Origin: Herbaspirillum chlorophenolicum
Lineage (GTDB): Bacteria > Pseudomonadota > Gammaproteobacteria > Burkholderiales > Burkholderiaceae_D
Length of the DNA: 64,000 bases
NCBI RefSeq assembly: GCF_001189955.1
Contig: NZ_LFLT01000023.1
Coordinates: forward strand, 1-64,000
Direction: 5' to 3'
Made by a program: the position numbers and the translations under genes. This document shows, piece by piece, positions 1 through 10,320 of this stretch. The first letter of the stretch is position 1, and each line of letters opens with the position of its first letter. The notes beneath the pieces were generated by a model, which had not been told where the DNA came from, did not search any database, and worked only from the letters and a program-made list of their open reading frames with translations.

Positions 1-1
1 G

Positions 2-2830
2 GGGTATAGCCAGGGCAATGCCGTTTCCAATTTGGTTAACAAGGTCGAGGCCCCTTTTGCGAATACCTACCTCAGCCTGTTCGATCAAATCTGGAACGCC
101 CCCGAAAAACTGGAGGATGTGACCGCTCAAATCTGTGAGCACATCGCGTCCGTCTATCAGGAAAATTCGCCCGAAAGTATCTACTTCCTGATGCTCTACA
201 ACATCTTCAACGAGTTTCTGGACGACATTGACGAAGACGTGTTGCCCAATGACCGCACCGGCTATCAGGACACCCTGATCTGGAATAAGCTATTCAACTA
301 CCAGAGGGATGCGGCAACCGGCATCATCAACAAGCTGGAAACCTATAACGGTTGCATCCTAGCAGACAGCGTCGGCTTGGGAAAGACCTTCACCGCGCTG
401 GCCGTAGTGAAGTATTACGAGCTACGGAACAAGTCCGTCCTGGTGCTGTGCCCGAAGAAGCTGGCGGACAACTGGCTCAACTACAACCGTAATCTCAAGA
501 CCAACATCTTTGCTCGCGACCGTTTCGGCTATGACGTGCTGTGCCACACCGACCTGAGTCGCACCAGCGGCGAATCCTTTGGTACACCACTTAACCGCAT
601 CAACTGGGGCAACTACGACCTCGTCGTCATCGACGAGTCGCACAACTTCCGTAACAACGACGCCTTCAAGGATCGGGAGACCCGCTACCAGAAGCTGATG
701 AATAAGGTCATCCGCGAAGGTGTGAAGACCAAGGTGCTGATGCTCTCGGCCACGCCAGTGAACAACCGCTTCACCGATTTGCGGAATCAGCTCGCGTTGG
801 CCTATGAGGGAGATTCCGAGAGCCTCAGCAAGAAGCTGCGCACCAGCAAGTCGGTGGAGGAAGTCTTTCGCAACGCGCAGACTGCCTTCAATGCCTGGTC
901 CAGGCTCTCACCAGAGGAGCGCACGCCTCGAGCAATCCTTGATGCACTGGACTTTGACTTCTTCGAGCTGCTGGATAGCGTCACCATCGCACGCTCGCGC
1001 AAGCATATCCAGACCTTCTACGACACCAAAGACATCGGCCATTTTCCCGAGCGTCGCAAGCCCTTGTCATTCCATTGCGCGCTGACCCCACGCTCGGACG
1101 TGATGGGCTTCAACGAGATTTTCGAGCACCTGTCTAGGCTCAAACTCGCTGTCTATGCCCCGATCAGCTACATCCTGCCGAGCCGGCTGAAGAAATACGA
1201 AGAGATGTACGACACGCAGGTTCCAGGTGGTGCTGGAAAATTCAAGCAAGTTGACCGCGAAAAGAGTTTGCAGGCGCTGATGACGACCAATCTGCTCAAA
1301 CGTCTGGAAAGCTCCGTCCAGTCATTTCGTCTCACGCTGCAATCCCTGCAGGCCAATCACCAGAACACGTTGGTGAAGATTGCGGCTTTCAACCAGACCG
1401 GCAACGCTGCCAGCGTGGGCGATCTGACCGAAGTGCTGGAAAGCCTTGATGCAGAAGAAGATGATCCGTTTGAAGGGCTGGATGAGGGCGACGATGTCGG
1501 GGGTAAGGTAAAGATCAGCTTGTCCGATATGGACTTGCCGTCATGGGAGCACGACCTCAAGGTCGATCTCACCAACATAGACGCGCTGCTGGCTTCGATG
1601 GCGAAGATTACTCCCGCTGACGACGCCAAGCTTCAGCATCTTAAGGCACTTGTTTTGGGAAAGATCACCAATCCGATCAATCCTGGCAACAAGAAGGTGC
1701 TGATCTTCACCGCCTTTGCCGATACGGCGGACTATCTCTACGCTAATCTAGCGCCCGACCTGCTGGCTCACCAGCAACTGCATTCCGGCAAGGTTACAGG
1801 CAGCGACCGGCCCAAGTCCACGTTGCCCAAAGCATATGACTTCCAGGAACTGCTGACGCTGTTCTCGCCGCGCTCGAAGGAAAAAGTCATCGTGCTGCCC
1901 AACGAGCCGGCGGAAATCGACCTGCTCATCGGCACCGACTGCATTTCCGAGGGCCAGAACCTTCAGGATTGCGACTACCTCATCAACTACGACATCCACT
2001 GGAATCCTGTACGCATCATCCAGCGCTTCGGACGCGTGGATCGCATCGGTTCGCCCAATAGCAGCATTCAGTTGGTGAACTACTGGCCCGATATTTCGCT
2101 GGACGAATACATCAATCTCAAGGAGCGTGTCGAAAACCGGATGATGATCGTGGACGTCACCGCCACCGGCGACGACAACGTGATTTCCGCGCAGGCCAAC
2201 GACATGGCGTACCGCAAGGAGCAACTGCGCCGCTTACAGGAAGAAGTCATCGAGTTGGAAGACCTGAAGACAGGCGTTTCCATCACTGACCTGGGCTTGA
2301 ACGACTTCCGCATGGACTTGCTGGACTACGTCAAGACCCATGGCGAACTGCATAGGTCACCCAGCGGCCTGCATGCCGTCGTTCAGGCCAACTCTGATCT
2401 GGGCCTTGCGCCTGGTGTCATCTTTACCCTGCGCAATCGCAACTCGGGCGTGAACCCGCCCGCACACTTGCCTCAACACAACCGGCTGCACCCGTACTAC
2501 CTGATCTACATCAGTCAGGAAGGCCAGGTGATCCACGACTATACCGAGGTCAAGCGCCTGCTCGATCTGACGCGTTCGTGCTGCAAGGGGCAAGCAGAAC
2601 CGATTGTGGATGTCTGCCAACAGTTCAATAAAGCCACAGCGGACGGCCGCAATATGCAGCCGTACTCCGATCTGTTAAATCAGGCCATTCGATCGATGAT
2701 CGAGGTAAAGGAAGAAAAAGACCTCGACAGCCTATTCACTGGTGGCAAGACCACGGCGCTTACGGGTATCATCTCCGGGCTGGACGACTTCGAACTGATT
2801 GCCTTTTTGGTGATACAGGAGGGCGGATGA
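2..2830 (+). CDS. Large SNF2/DEAD-type helicase, 5' end cut by window
   Basis: Superfamily 2 helicase, probably acting on DNA as part of a defence island. The reading frame is open to the first base of the window, so the true start lies upstream; the first possible in-window start is a TTG at 32. Counting from 32, a Walker A motif (DSVGLGKT, residues 112-119), a DESH box near residue 200, a helicase C-terminal region (SEGQNLQ, then QRFGRVDRIGS near 635-675) and a helical tail are visible. The residues before the TTG look like the end of another domain; relatives often carry an N-terminal phospholipase-D-like nuclease domain, but that is inferred. The stop overlaps the next gene's ATG by 4 bp, so the two are translationally coupled. 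Codon use is less GC-rich than in the core genes to the right. Confidence 0.85.
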   Translation, partial: GYSQGNAVSNLVNKVEAPFANTYLSLFDQIWNAPEKLEDVTAQICEHIASVYQENSPESIYFLMLYNIFNEFLDDIDEDVLPNDRTGYQDTLIWNKLFNYQRDAATGIINKLETYNGCILADSVGLGKTFTALAVVKYYELRNKSVLVLCPKKLADNWLNYNRNLKTNIFARDRFGYDVLCHTDLSRTSGESFGTPLNRINWGNYDLVVIDESHNFRNNDAFKDRETRYQKLMNKVIREGVKTKVLMLSATPVNNRFTDLRNQLALAYEGDSESLSKKLRTSKSVEEVFRNAQTAFNAWSRLSPEERTPRAILDALDFDFFELLDSVTIARSRKHIQTFYDTKDIGHFPERRKPLSFHCALTPRSDVMGFNEIFEHLSRLKLAVYAPISYILPSRLKKYEEMYDTQVPGGAGKFKQVDREKSLQALMTTNLLKRLESSVQSFRLTLQSLQANHQNTLVKIAAFNQTGNAASVGDLTEVLESLDAEEDDPFEGLDEGDDVGGKVKISLSDMDLPSWEHDLKVDLTNIDALLASMAKITPADDAKLQHLKALVLGKITNPINPGNKKVLIFTAFADTADYLYANLAPDLLAHQQLHSGKVTGSDRPKSTLPKAYDFQELLTLFSPRSKEKVIVLPNEPAEIDLLIGTDCISEGQNLQDCDYLINYDIHWNPVRIIQRFGRVDRIGSPNSSIQLVNYWPDISLDEYINLKERVENRMMIVDVTATGDDNVISAQANDMAYRKEQLRRLQEEVIELEDLKTGVSITDLGLNDFRMDLLDYVKTHGELHRSPSGLHAVVQANSDLGLAPGVIFTLRNRNSGVNPPAHLPQHNRLHPYYLIYISQEGQVIHDYTEVKRLLDLTRSCCKGQAEPIVDVCQQFNKATADGRNMQPYSDLLNQAIRSMIEVKEEKDLDSLFTGGKTTALTGIISGLDDFELIAFLVIQEGG

Positions 2831-3537
2831 GTCAAGTCAATCATACGTCGCGGCATTCAGCTCTTATTGGCTACCCCGTGCAGGCCGCCTTTGGGCGCAC
2901 GTTGTCCAAGAGTAAAGTGTACGAACACAGCGGGGCCAATGCTCGATTGAAAGACCTGTTTGTCAAACAGGTGGAGCAGATTGTTTGGGCATACAAGTTG
3001 GCCCCAGAAACGCTGAATCTCCCCGCTCGGGCAGGCGTGCCCGAAATTCAGGTTTTCAGTCTCCAGCTCAAGACACCGGAATTGCATCGCGATGTGCTGC
3101 TTTGCATCGACGGAGCGATCTCGTTTCCCATCGTGTTTGAGCTGACCTATGAGGGTCGAATCAAGGTGGTCGCTGCCTACAAGCGACCCAATGAGACTGA
3201 CGCCAGACGCTGGGTGCTTTCCGACTACTTTGCGACAGACTGGTTGCCTGCTGGCTGCGAACGTGTGGCCATGCCAGTGGCCTTGCACATGGGGGGGCTG
3301 TACGAGCAACTGTTGTCTCGTCTTATCCCATTGCAGGTGTGGCCGCAGGAGTCCTTGGCTGATTTGGTGCTCCGCGTAGAGCAGACCCAGATCAAGCAGC
3401 GTGAGTTGGACAAGATCACAGCTCGGCTGGCGAAGGAAAAACAGTTCAATCGCAAGGTTGAGATCAATGCCGAACTGCGGAAGCTGAAAACAGAGCTGGA
3501 TGGACTCAAAAAACAGATGACAGGTTCAAGGAGTTGA
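2827..3537 (+). CDS. DUF4391 domain protein
   Basis: A 236-residue protein matching the DUF4391 family as I remember it; the family has no settled biochemical function. It usually lies between a large helicase and a type III methyltransferase, exactly as here. The N-terminal two thirds look globular. The last ~45 residues (from about residue 190) are charged and heptad-like, suggesting a coiled coil for assembly with a partner. The start is fixed by the ATGA overlap with the helicase. A role as an accessory subunit of the helicase or of the restriction complex is inferred from position only. Confidence 0.75.
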   Translation: MSQVNHTSRHSALIGYPVQAAFGRTLSKSKVYEHSGANARLKDLFVKQVEQIVWAYKLAPETLNLPARAGVPEIQVFSLQLKTPELHRDVLLCIDGAISFPIVFELTYEGRIKVVAAYKRPNETDARRWVLSDYFATDWLPAGCERVAMPVALHMGGLYEQLLSRLIPLQVWPQESLADLVLRVEQTQIKQRELDKITARLAKEKQFNRKVEINAELRKLKTELDGLKKQMTGSRS

Positions 3538-3544
3538 AACCGAA

Positions 3545-3859
3545 ATGAAGCTCCAATCTACCCGCATCAAGAACTTTCGCACGTTGAAAGACGTGACGAT
3601 TCCCTTCGACTTCGTCACGACTTTCATCGGGCCGAACGGGGCAGGAAAGTCCACCGCGCTTCGCGCGCTCGACTGGTTCTTCAATGGCAAGTCTGGCTCT
3701 CTGACAGAGAAAGAATGCGCTCTACAAATCGGCGAAAACCTGCGGCTCGCGAATGATAAGACCGAGGATCTGACGATCAAGAAGTTGGCTCGGGGTAACC
3801 CAACGATGGCGGCGAAGTTTGCTGAACTAAAGAATCAGAGCGGCTCTGACGCAGCATGA
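3545..3859 (+). pseudogene. Truncated SMC/OLD-like AAA ATPase remnant
   Basis: Only 104 codons remain. The N-terminus is typical of AAA_15/OLD-type ATPases: [16 protein letters not shown], then a Walker A motif GPNGAGKST near residues 30-38. Family members normally have several hundred residues with signature, Walker B and often TOPRIM segments; none is present here. After about residue 65 the sequence changes character and ends with a short Ala/Lys-rich tail that could be the original C-terminus, so an in-frame internal deletion is plausible. It begins 7 bp after the DUF4391 stop, in the same operon. A functional mini-protein cannot be excluded, but ATP hydrolysis is unlikely. Confidence 0.7.
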
Positions 3860-3941
3860 ACCGAGCCATTCCAATCATTGTTGCAATAAAACAGAAATTT
3901 ACTCGCTATGCCAAAGCTGCAGAGCGAATCGAGAATTGAAT

Positions 3942-5831
3942 ATGGATAAATTGAAGATGCATTCCCCCAACCTGACAGAAGACAACATCGCCCGCATTCG
4001 CGAGATGTTTCCTGGTTGCGTGACGGAGGCTCGGGGCGAGGACGGCAACATGAAACTGGCGGTGGATTTTGACCAGCTTCGGCAGGAGCTGTCCGACGCT
4101 ATTGTGGAAGGGCCACAGGAACGCTACCACCTGAACTGGCCCGGTTAGCTCGAGGCGCTGCTGGCGGTCAATGCGCCGATTGCCAAGACGTTGCGACCTT
4201 GCCGCGAAGAGAGCGTGGACTTCGATACGACGAAGAACTTGTTCATCGAAGGTGACAACCTGGATGCGTTGAAGCTATTGCAGGAGACGTATATGGGCAA
4301 GGTGAAAATGATCTATATCGATCCACCATACAACACGGGAAACGATTTCATCTATGAGGATGACTTTGCTGAGGGCACGGATGAATATCTGCGTCGTTCC
4401 AATCAGATGGATGAGGAAGGTAATCGGCTAGTCGCCAATACCGTGACTAATGGCCGCTTTCATTCGGACTGGCTTTCGATGCTTTACCCTCGTATCAAAT
4501 TGGCGAGAACTCTACTATCCGACGATGGGGTGATCTTCATATCGGCGGACGACAACGAAATTGCAAATCTCATTCGAATTTGCGACGAGATTTTCGGCGA
4601 GACAAATTTTGTTGCTAATTTCATCTGGGAGAAGCGAACCAATAGGGAGAACCGGAAGGTCGTTTCATCGCGCCACGATTACGTTGTGTGCTACTCAAGG
4701 GAGCAGGAGCCGGGGGGGCGTGCTCTCAAACAACTTCCAATGTCTGCAAAGGCATTGGCGAATTACAAGAATCCAGATAACGACCCTCGTGGACTCTGGA
4801 AGTCAGACCCGGCGCATGCACAAGCTGGACATGGAACCAAGGAGCAGTTCTACATTTTGACGGCACCCAATGGGAAGAAGCATGAACTCGAAAGTGGACG
4901 CTGTTGGCTCTACACCGAGAAGGTGATGAAGAAGGAGATCGCTGACGGAAAGATTTGGTTTGGCAAGGATGGGAATGGTGTTCCTCGGATTAAAACGTAC
5001 CTTGAAGCAAAGGAGAGAGGACTTACTCCAGAGAGCATTCTTTTTGCAGAAGAGGTTGGTACGAACGAGAGTGCGAAGAATCTTCTGAAAGAACTGTTTG
5101 CAGGGCGGTCTGTGTTTGACACTCCAAAGCCTGTTGGACTGATTCAGACTCTCATTCAACTTTCTTGCGATGAAGGTATCATTCTGGACTTCTTCGCCGG
5201 ATCGAGTACGACGGCTGCAGCGACGTTGGAGTTGAATGCGGCGGATGGCCGTGATCGGCGCTTCATTCTGGTCCAACTCCCCGAGGTTGTGGAGGCTGAG
5301 AGTGAGGCTTACAAGGCTGGCTACAGGAGCATTGCCGCTGTCGGAATGGAGCGCATTCGCCTTGCGGGGAAACAAATATTAGCGTCTGAGCAGCACTCCA
5401 AATGGAGTAGGGATGTCGGCTTCCGCATCCTTAAGATAGATACATCGAACATGGTCGACGTTTATTACGCTCCCGACTCGCTGGACAAGGCCAATCTCGA
5501 CTTGTTCGTGGACAACATCAAACCCGACCGCACGGCGGAAGACCTGCTATTCCAAGTGATGCTGGACTGGGGCATTGATCTTACCCTGTCCATCGAGAAG
5601 AAAACGATTCAGGGAAAGGAGGTTTTTTTCGTTAATACGCCACCTTATGATCTTGTTGCCTGCTTTGACGCTCATGGCGGCATCGATGAAACCTTCGTCA
5701 AGGAGCTGGCCACGCACAAGCCGCTGCGTGTGGTGTTCCGCGATGCCGGATTCAAGGACAGCGCGGTCAAGATTAATGTGGAACAGATCTTCAAGTTGCT
5801 TTCGCCCGTTACCGAAGTGAAGAGTATTTGA
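3942..5831 (+). pseudogene. mod: Type III DNA methyltransferase (Mod), split by in-frame amber stop
   Basis: The Mod subunit methylates adenine in an asymmetric site and supplies target recognition for Res. From the ATG at 3942 the frame runs 68 codons to a TAG at 4146-4148, then continues in the same frame to 5831; the whole would be about 629 residues, normal for Mod. The AdoMet/catalytic motifs follow the beta order: DPPYNTG at about residue 127 (nt 4320), then FFAGSSTT near residue 413. The AT-rich stretch between them (about 4500-5150) is the expected target recognition domain. The family normally has a sense codon, probably Lys, where the TAG stands. Restart at the TTG at 4191 would keep both motifs but lose about 80 residues and has no clear ribosome site. 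I call it a pseudogene by nonsense mutation; a sequencing error is possible. Confidence 0.85.
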
Positions 5832-5841
5832 GGCCGATGCG

Positions 5842-8800
5842 ATGAAATTGAAATTCAAGACACAGGCCTATCAGACCGTCGCCGTGCAGGCCGTGGTGGA
5901 TTGCTTCAAGGGGCAGCCGTCCGTGTTTAGCGAGGCGATCAGCTACCGTATTGATCCCGGCAAGGCCAAGGCTGGGATGGACAGCCTGTTCTCTGAGGCC
6001 GGCTTCAAGAATGCCGACTTGGTGTTGTCGGATACGACCTTGCTCGACAACATCCAGCAGGTGCAGCGTCAGCAGAATCTGCCCATCTCCGATGCACTGG
6101 CAAAGACCAAGATCGCCCGTGTGAATCTGGACGTGGAGATGGAAACTGGCACGGGCAAGACCTATTGCTACATCAAGACCATCTTTGAACTGAACAAGCT
6201 GTACGGTTGGAGCAAGTTCATCATCGTGGTACCAAGCATTGCCATCCGCGAAGGCGTGGCCAAGTCGCTGGAAATCACGGCCGAGCATTTTCTGCAGAGC
6301 TACCAAAAGAAGGCCCGCTTTTTCATTTACAACTCCAAGCAGTTGCATCACCTGGAGAGTTTTTCCTCGGACGCTGGCATCAATGTGATGGTCATCAACG
6401 TGCAGGCATTCAATGCCGCCGGCAAAGACAACCGTCGCATCTACGAGGAGTTGGACGACTTCCAGTCGCGCAGGCCCATTGACGTCATCAGTGTCAACCG
6501 CCCAATCCTGATTCTGGATGAGCCACAGAAGATGGAAGGCGGCAAGACCTTGGATTCGCTGGTCAACTTCAAGCCGTTGATGGTGTTGCGCTATTCGGCC
6601 ACCCATAAGACCATGCACAACAAGGTCCATCGTCTGGACGCGCTGGACGCCTATAACCAGAAACTGGTGAAGAAGATCGCCGTGCGCGGCATATCGGTGA
6701 AGGGCTTGGCGGGTGCGGCGGGTTACCTTTATCTGCAATCGATCGAAATTTCTAGCAAGAAGCCGCCCGAGGCGCGGGTGGAGTTTGAGCAGAAGCAGGC
6801 GGACAGAAAAATCAAACGCGTCGTTCGCAAGCTTGGCAAAGGAGCTAATCTTTTTGACCTCTCTAACGGGCTGGATCAGTACCGCGACGGCTTTGTCGTC
6901 TCCGACATCAATGCCAACACTGACACGCTAAGCTTCACCAACGGCATGGAGCTGACGGTGGGCGACGCCACGGGTGATGTGACCGAAACGGCACTGCGCC
7001 GCATCCAGGTTCGTGATGCAATCAAGGCTCACTTCGACAAGGAGCAGGCGCTGTTTCAGCAAGGTGTGAAGGTATTGACCCTGTTCTTCATCGATGAGGT
7101 GTCCAAGTACCGGGATTATTCCGTGTCCGATGAAAAGGGCGAGTACGCCCATGTTTTCGAGGAGGAATACAACCTGTATCTCAACGAGATGCTTGATCTG
7201 GACGAGACTGCCTACGTCAAGTACCTGAAGAGCATCCCGGTGGATAAAACCCACAGTGGCTACTTTTCCATTGACAAGAAGACCAAGCGGCTGGCCGACC
7301 CCACGGTTGCCGCGCGCGGCGAGAACGCCGGGCTTTCCGATGACGTGGATGCCTACGATTTGATCCTCAAGGACAAGGAGCGTTTGCTGTCACTGAACGA
7401 ACCGGTGCGTTTCATCTTTTCGCACTCGGCGCTGCGCGAGGGCTGGGACAACCCGAATGTATTTGTCATTTGCGCACTCAAGCATAGCGACAACACCATT
7501 TCGCGACGGCAGGAAGTTGGACGTGGCCTGCGTCTATCGGTCAACCAGCAGGGCGATCGGATGGATCACCCCGCCATCGTTCACGACGTGAACGTGCTGA
7601 CTGTAGTCGCCAGTGAAAGTTATAAGGATTTCGTTGCGGCGCTGCAAAAGGACATCAGCGATTCGTTGTCTGCGCGGCCGCGGCTGGCGAATGAGGAATA
7701 CTTTTCTGGCAAGGTACTGCATACGGCCAGCGGTGACGTCCCGATTACGCCGCAGATGGCAAAACAAATCTATCGCTATCTGGTTAAGAACGACTACACC
7801 GATGACGCGGATCGGATTACTGAGGCCTATCACGAGGCCAAGAAAGCCGGAACCCTGGCTGACTTGCCTGAAGAATTGAAGCCACATGCAGAGCAGGTGT
7901 TCCAGCTTATCGACGGCGTGTTCAGCGCCAGCCAGTTGCCGGACATCGATGATGACCGTAAGCCGAAAAAAAATCCACTCAACTCTAACTTCGAGAAACA
8001 GGAGTTCAAGGCATTGTGGCAGCGCATCAACCGCAAGGCAGCCTACAGTGTCGAGTTCGATTCGGATGAACTTACGGCTAAGGCAGTGGCTGCGCTCAAT
8101 GACAAGAACGATGGTTTGCGGGTAACTCCGCTGCAATACACCATTCAGGTGGGTGAGCAGACCGACCAGGTGACTGAGGATGCGCTCAAGCGAGGAGATG
8201 GGTTCAAGGTTTCCGAAACGGAAACCGAGTATCACAAGCAGTCGATCCACTCAGCAGTCAAGTATGATCTGATCGGCAAGCTGGCTGAAGGCACGCAACT
8301 CACGCGACGGACGGTGGTGGAAATCTTGAAGGGGATCAACGTCGCTGTTTTCGCCCAGTTCAAGACCAATCCGGAAAGCTTCATTGCCGAAGCTACGCGC
8401 CTTATCAATGAACAGAAAGCCACGGTCATCATCGAACATCTGGCCTACGATCCCGTGGAGGACAAGTTCGCCCTCGATATTTTCACGTCTGGCCAGACGA
8501 AGCAGGACTTCAGCAAGGCCGGTGATAAGCTCCAGCGGCATATCTATGACTATGTACTGACGGACTCAAAGGTAGAGCGGGAATTCGTGAAAGAGCTGGA
8601 TACGGCCAATGAGGTCGTGGTCTACGCCAAACTACCCCGTGGATTTTTGATTCCCACTCCGGTAGGGGACTACAACCCCGATTGGGCCATCGCCTTCAAG
8701 GAAGGAAGCGTCAAGCACATCTACTTTGTCGCCGAAACCAAAGGCACCATGTCATCCATGGAGCTGCGCGAGATCGAAAAAAACAAGATCAAGTGTGCAC

Positions 8801-8898
8801 GCAAGTTTTTTGACGAGATGAATCGGCGCTATGCGCCGGAGAACGTCAAATACGATGTAGTGGACAGCTTCGGTAAATTGATGGAAGTGGTGAAGTAG
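5842..8898 (+). CDS. res: Type III restriction endonuclease subunit (Res)
   Basis: ATP-dependent translocase/nuclease subunit of a type III restriction enzyme, 1018 residues, full length for the family. Visible motifs: Walker A ETGTGKT (101-107), a DEPQ form of the DEAD box near residue 226, [11 protein letters not shown] near 530, and [11 protein letters not shown] near 555 (motif VI). A C-terminal PD-(D/E)xK nuclease follows, with NPDWAIAF and AETKGT near 946-970. It starts 10 bp after the mod stop. Res is inactive without Mod, so survival of an intact res beside a broken mod is tolerable to the cell. No internal stop or frameshift is seen. Confidence 0.92.
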   Translation: MKLKFKTQAYQTVAVQAVVDCFKGQPSVFSEAISYRIDPGKAKAGMDSLFSEAGFKNADLVLSDTTLLDNIQQVQRQQNLPISDALAKTKIARVNLDVEMETGTGKTYCYIKTIFELNKLYGWSKFIIVVPSIAIREGVAKSLEITAEHFLQSYQKKARFFIYNSKQLHHLESFSSDAGINVMVINVQAFNAAGKDNRRIYEELDDFQSRRPIDVISVNRPILILDEPQKMEGGKTLDSLVNFKPLMVLRYSATHKTMHNKVHRLDALDAYNQKLVKKIAVRGISVKGLAGAAGYLYLQSIEISSKKPPEARVEFEQKQADRKIKRVVRKLGKGANLFDLSNGLDQYRDGFVVSDINANTDTLSFTNGMELTVGDATGDVTETALRRIQVRDAIKAHFDKEQALFQQGVKVLTLFFIDEVSKYRDYSVSDEKGEYAHVFEEEYNLYLNEMLDLDETAYVKYLKSIPVDKTHSGYFSIDKKTKRLADPTVAARGENAGLSDDVDAYDLILKDKERLLSLNEPVRFIFSHSALREGWDNPNVFVICALKHSDNTISRRQEVGRGLRLSVNQQGDRMDHPAIVHDVNVLTVVASESYKDFVAALQKDISDSLSARPRLANEEYFSGKVLHTASGDVPITPQMAKQIYRYLVKNDYTDDADRITEAYHEAKKAGTLADLPEELKPHAEQVFQLIDGVFSASQLPDIDDDRKPKKNPLNSNFEKQEFKALWQRINRKAAYSVEFDSDELTAKAVAALNDKNDGLRVTPLQYTIQVGEQTDQVTEDALKRGDGFKVSETETEYHKQSIHSAVKYDLIGKLAEGTQLTRRTVVEILKGINVAVFAQFKTNPESFIAEATRLINEQKATVIIEHLAYDPVEDKFALDIFTSGQTKQDFSKAGDKLQRHIYDYVLTDSKVEREFVKELDTANEVVVYAKLPRGFLIPTPVGDYNPDWAIAFKEGSVKHIYFVAETKGTMSSMELREIEKNKIKCARKFFDEMNRRYAPENVKYDVVDSFGKLMEVVK

Positions 8899-9302
8899 CG
8901 GATGCCAGGCTGTTTATCTTCTGAGATAGGCAGCCATAACTTACAGCCGGTCAGCCGAAGCACGATGAGGACGCACCAGGCGGTCTCGTATTCAGCCCGC
9001 TGTCCCAGAAGGGTAGATGTGAGATAGCGGCGCAACTGCCCCAGATTCGTCAGCGGTCCGATACCCTCCGCAGAGTGAAGCATGCGTAGAACTTGTCAGC
9101 TATTGTGTTCCAGCGGCGTGAGGCGGACGTCGAGCATGAGCGAGGTTGGCGTGGTGAACAGGGCATCTTTCCCCAGCAGGTTGTGGTGGTGGGGGATGGT
9201 CTGCCGGGGTACAACTGAGGAGACTTCCAACGATCCCCGTAAAGCTGGTAACGCGACTTTCCTGCGAACCCTGGTGTTCACAGGTCTTTCCCGAGCGATC
9301 AA
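8829..9302 (-). pseudogene. Stop-interrupted fragment resembling an ICE/pathogenicity-island replication protein (STY4528-like)
   Basis: In one minus-strand frame a protein-like sequence runs from about 9240 to 8930 and is broken by a TGA at 9096-9098. It reads LDVRLTPLEHNS, stop, QVLRMLHSAEGIGPL, then GQLRRYLTSTLLGQRAEYET and VLIVLRLTG. From memory this matches the core of the STY4528-type island replication family (a LDxRLTPLERNAWQVFRML signature), where the stop position would be a Trp codon. The fragment overlaps the end of res, lacks both gene ends and has no start signal. It is taken as a dead remnant that marks the edge of an integrated element. The family call rests on recall of the motif only. 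Confidence 0.45.
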
Positions 9303-9377
9303 CGTTTAAACGTGTGATCACATCTTGAAGATACTGAACAACACTGGTCTTTCTCCGCACAATACCGGTCGCCCAAA

Positions 9378-9413
9378 ACAAAACCCCACGTCCGCAAGGA
9401 CGTGGGGTTTTGT
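9378..9413 (-). terminator. Strong bidirectional terminator after the sugar importer operon
   Basis: A perfect 16-bp stem (ACAAAACCCCACGTCC at 9378-9393 pairing with 9398-9413) closed by a GCAA tetraloop, with a T-rich run on the minus-strand exit side. It lies 26 bp after the stop of the leftmost permease gene and also separates the core operon from the foreign block. Confidence 0.9.
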
Positions 9414-9438
9414 TCGAGCGGGGGAAGAGAGACGAGCG

Positions 9439-10320
9439 CTATTCCTTCACAGCCCCCGTCATCCCCGACACGTAATACTCCACAAAGAACGAGTACACCA
9501 CCGCCACCGGCAACGAGCCTAGCAGTGCACCCGCCATCAGCGCCCCCCAGTGGTAGACGTCGCCGTCAACCAGTTCGGTGACGATGCCCACCGGCACCGT
9601 CTTCACTTCCGAGGAAGAGATGAAGGTCAGCGCGTAGATGAACTCGTTCCATGACAGCGTGAAGGCGAAGATGCCTGCCGAGATCAGGCCCGGCACCGCC
9701 AGCGGCAGGATGATCTTGACCAGGATTTCCCAACGCGTGGCGCCGTCGATCAGCGCGCACTCTTCCAGCTCATAGGGGATCGAGCGGAAGTAACCCATCA
9801 GGAGCCACGTGCAGAACGGGATCAGGAAGGTCGGGTAGGTCAGGATCAGTGCCCAGCGGGTGTCGAACAGGCCCAGCTTGAACACGATCGCCGCCAGCGG
9901 GATGAACAGGATCGACGGCGGAATCAGGTAGGCCAGGAAGATGCCCAGGCCGACTTGCTTGGAGCCCTGGAAGCGCAGGCGTTCGATCGCATAAGCGGCG
10001 AACACGCTGGCCGCCAGCGAGGCGAAGGTCGATACCACCGACACGATCACGGTGTTGAGCAGCCAGGCCGGGTACTGGGTATCGAACAGCAGCTTCTTGA
10101 AGTGGGCTAGCGTCGGCGCGATCACCCAGAACGGATTGCCGCTTTGCGACAGCAGTTCCGCATCCGGCTTGAAGGCGGTGATCACCATCCAGTAGAACGG
10201 AAACAGCAGCACGAACAGGAAGATGATCAGCGGCAGGTAGATGGTTACCCAGCGACGCGGCGTGGATTGAAGGAAATCCATGCCCTGGGTTTCCATTTGG
10301 TCGTCTTTTTTCTTGGCCAT
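9439..10320 (-). CDS. Carbohydrate ABC transporter permease (MalG-type)
   Basis: Inner-membrane permease of a CUT1-type sugar importer, 293 residues. It has about six hydrophobic segments and the cytoplasmic EAA loop (EECALIDGATRWEILVKIIL) that docks onto the ATPase. The start ATG at 10320 overlaps the stop of the upstream permease gene by 1 bp (TAATG), which implies coupled translation and fixes the start. It is the last gene of the operon and is followed by a strong terminator. Substrate cannot be read from the sequence; the neighbouring dehydratase and dehydrogenase suggest a sugar or sugar acid. Confidence 0.9.
   Translation of the reverse strand: MAKKKDDQMETQGMDFLQSTPRRWVTIYLPLIIFLFVLLFPFYWMVITAFKPDAELLSQSGNPFWVIAPTLAHFKKLLFDTQYPAWLLNTVIVSVVSTFASLAASVFAAYAIERLRFQGSKQVGLGIFLAYLIPPSILFIPLAAIVFKLGLFDTRWALILTYPTFLIPFCTWLLMGYFRSIPYELEECALIDGATRWEILVKIILPLAVPGLISAGIFAFTLSWNEFIYALTFISSSEVKTVPVGIVTELVDGDVYHWGALMAGALLGSLPVAVVYSFFVEYYVSGMTGAVKE

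Noticed and set aside
4146-4148. TAG in mod as pyrrolysine or programmed readthrough
   Set aside because: No downstream structure or pyrrolysine context is visible and the position is not catalytic; a nonsense mutation is simpler.
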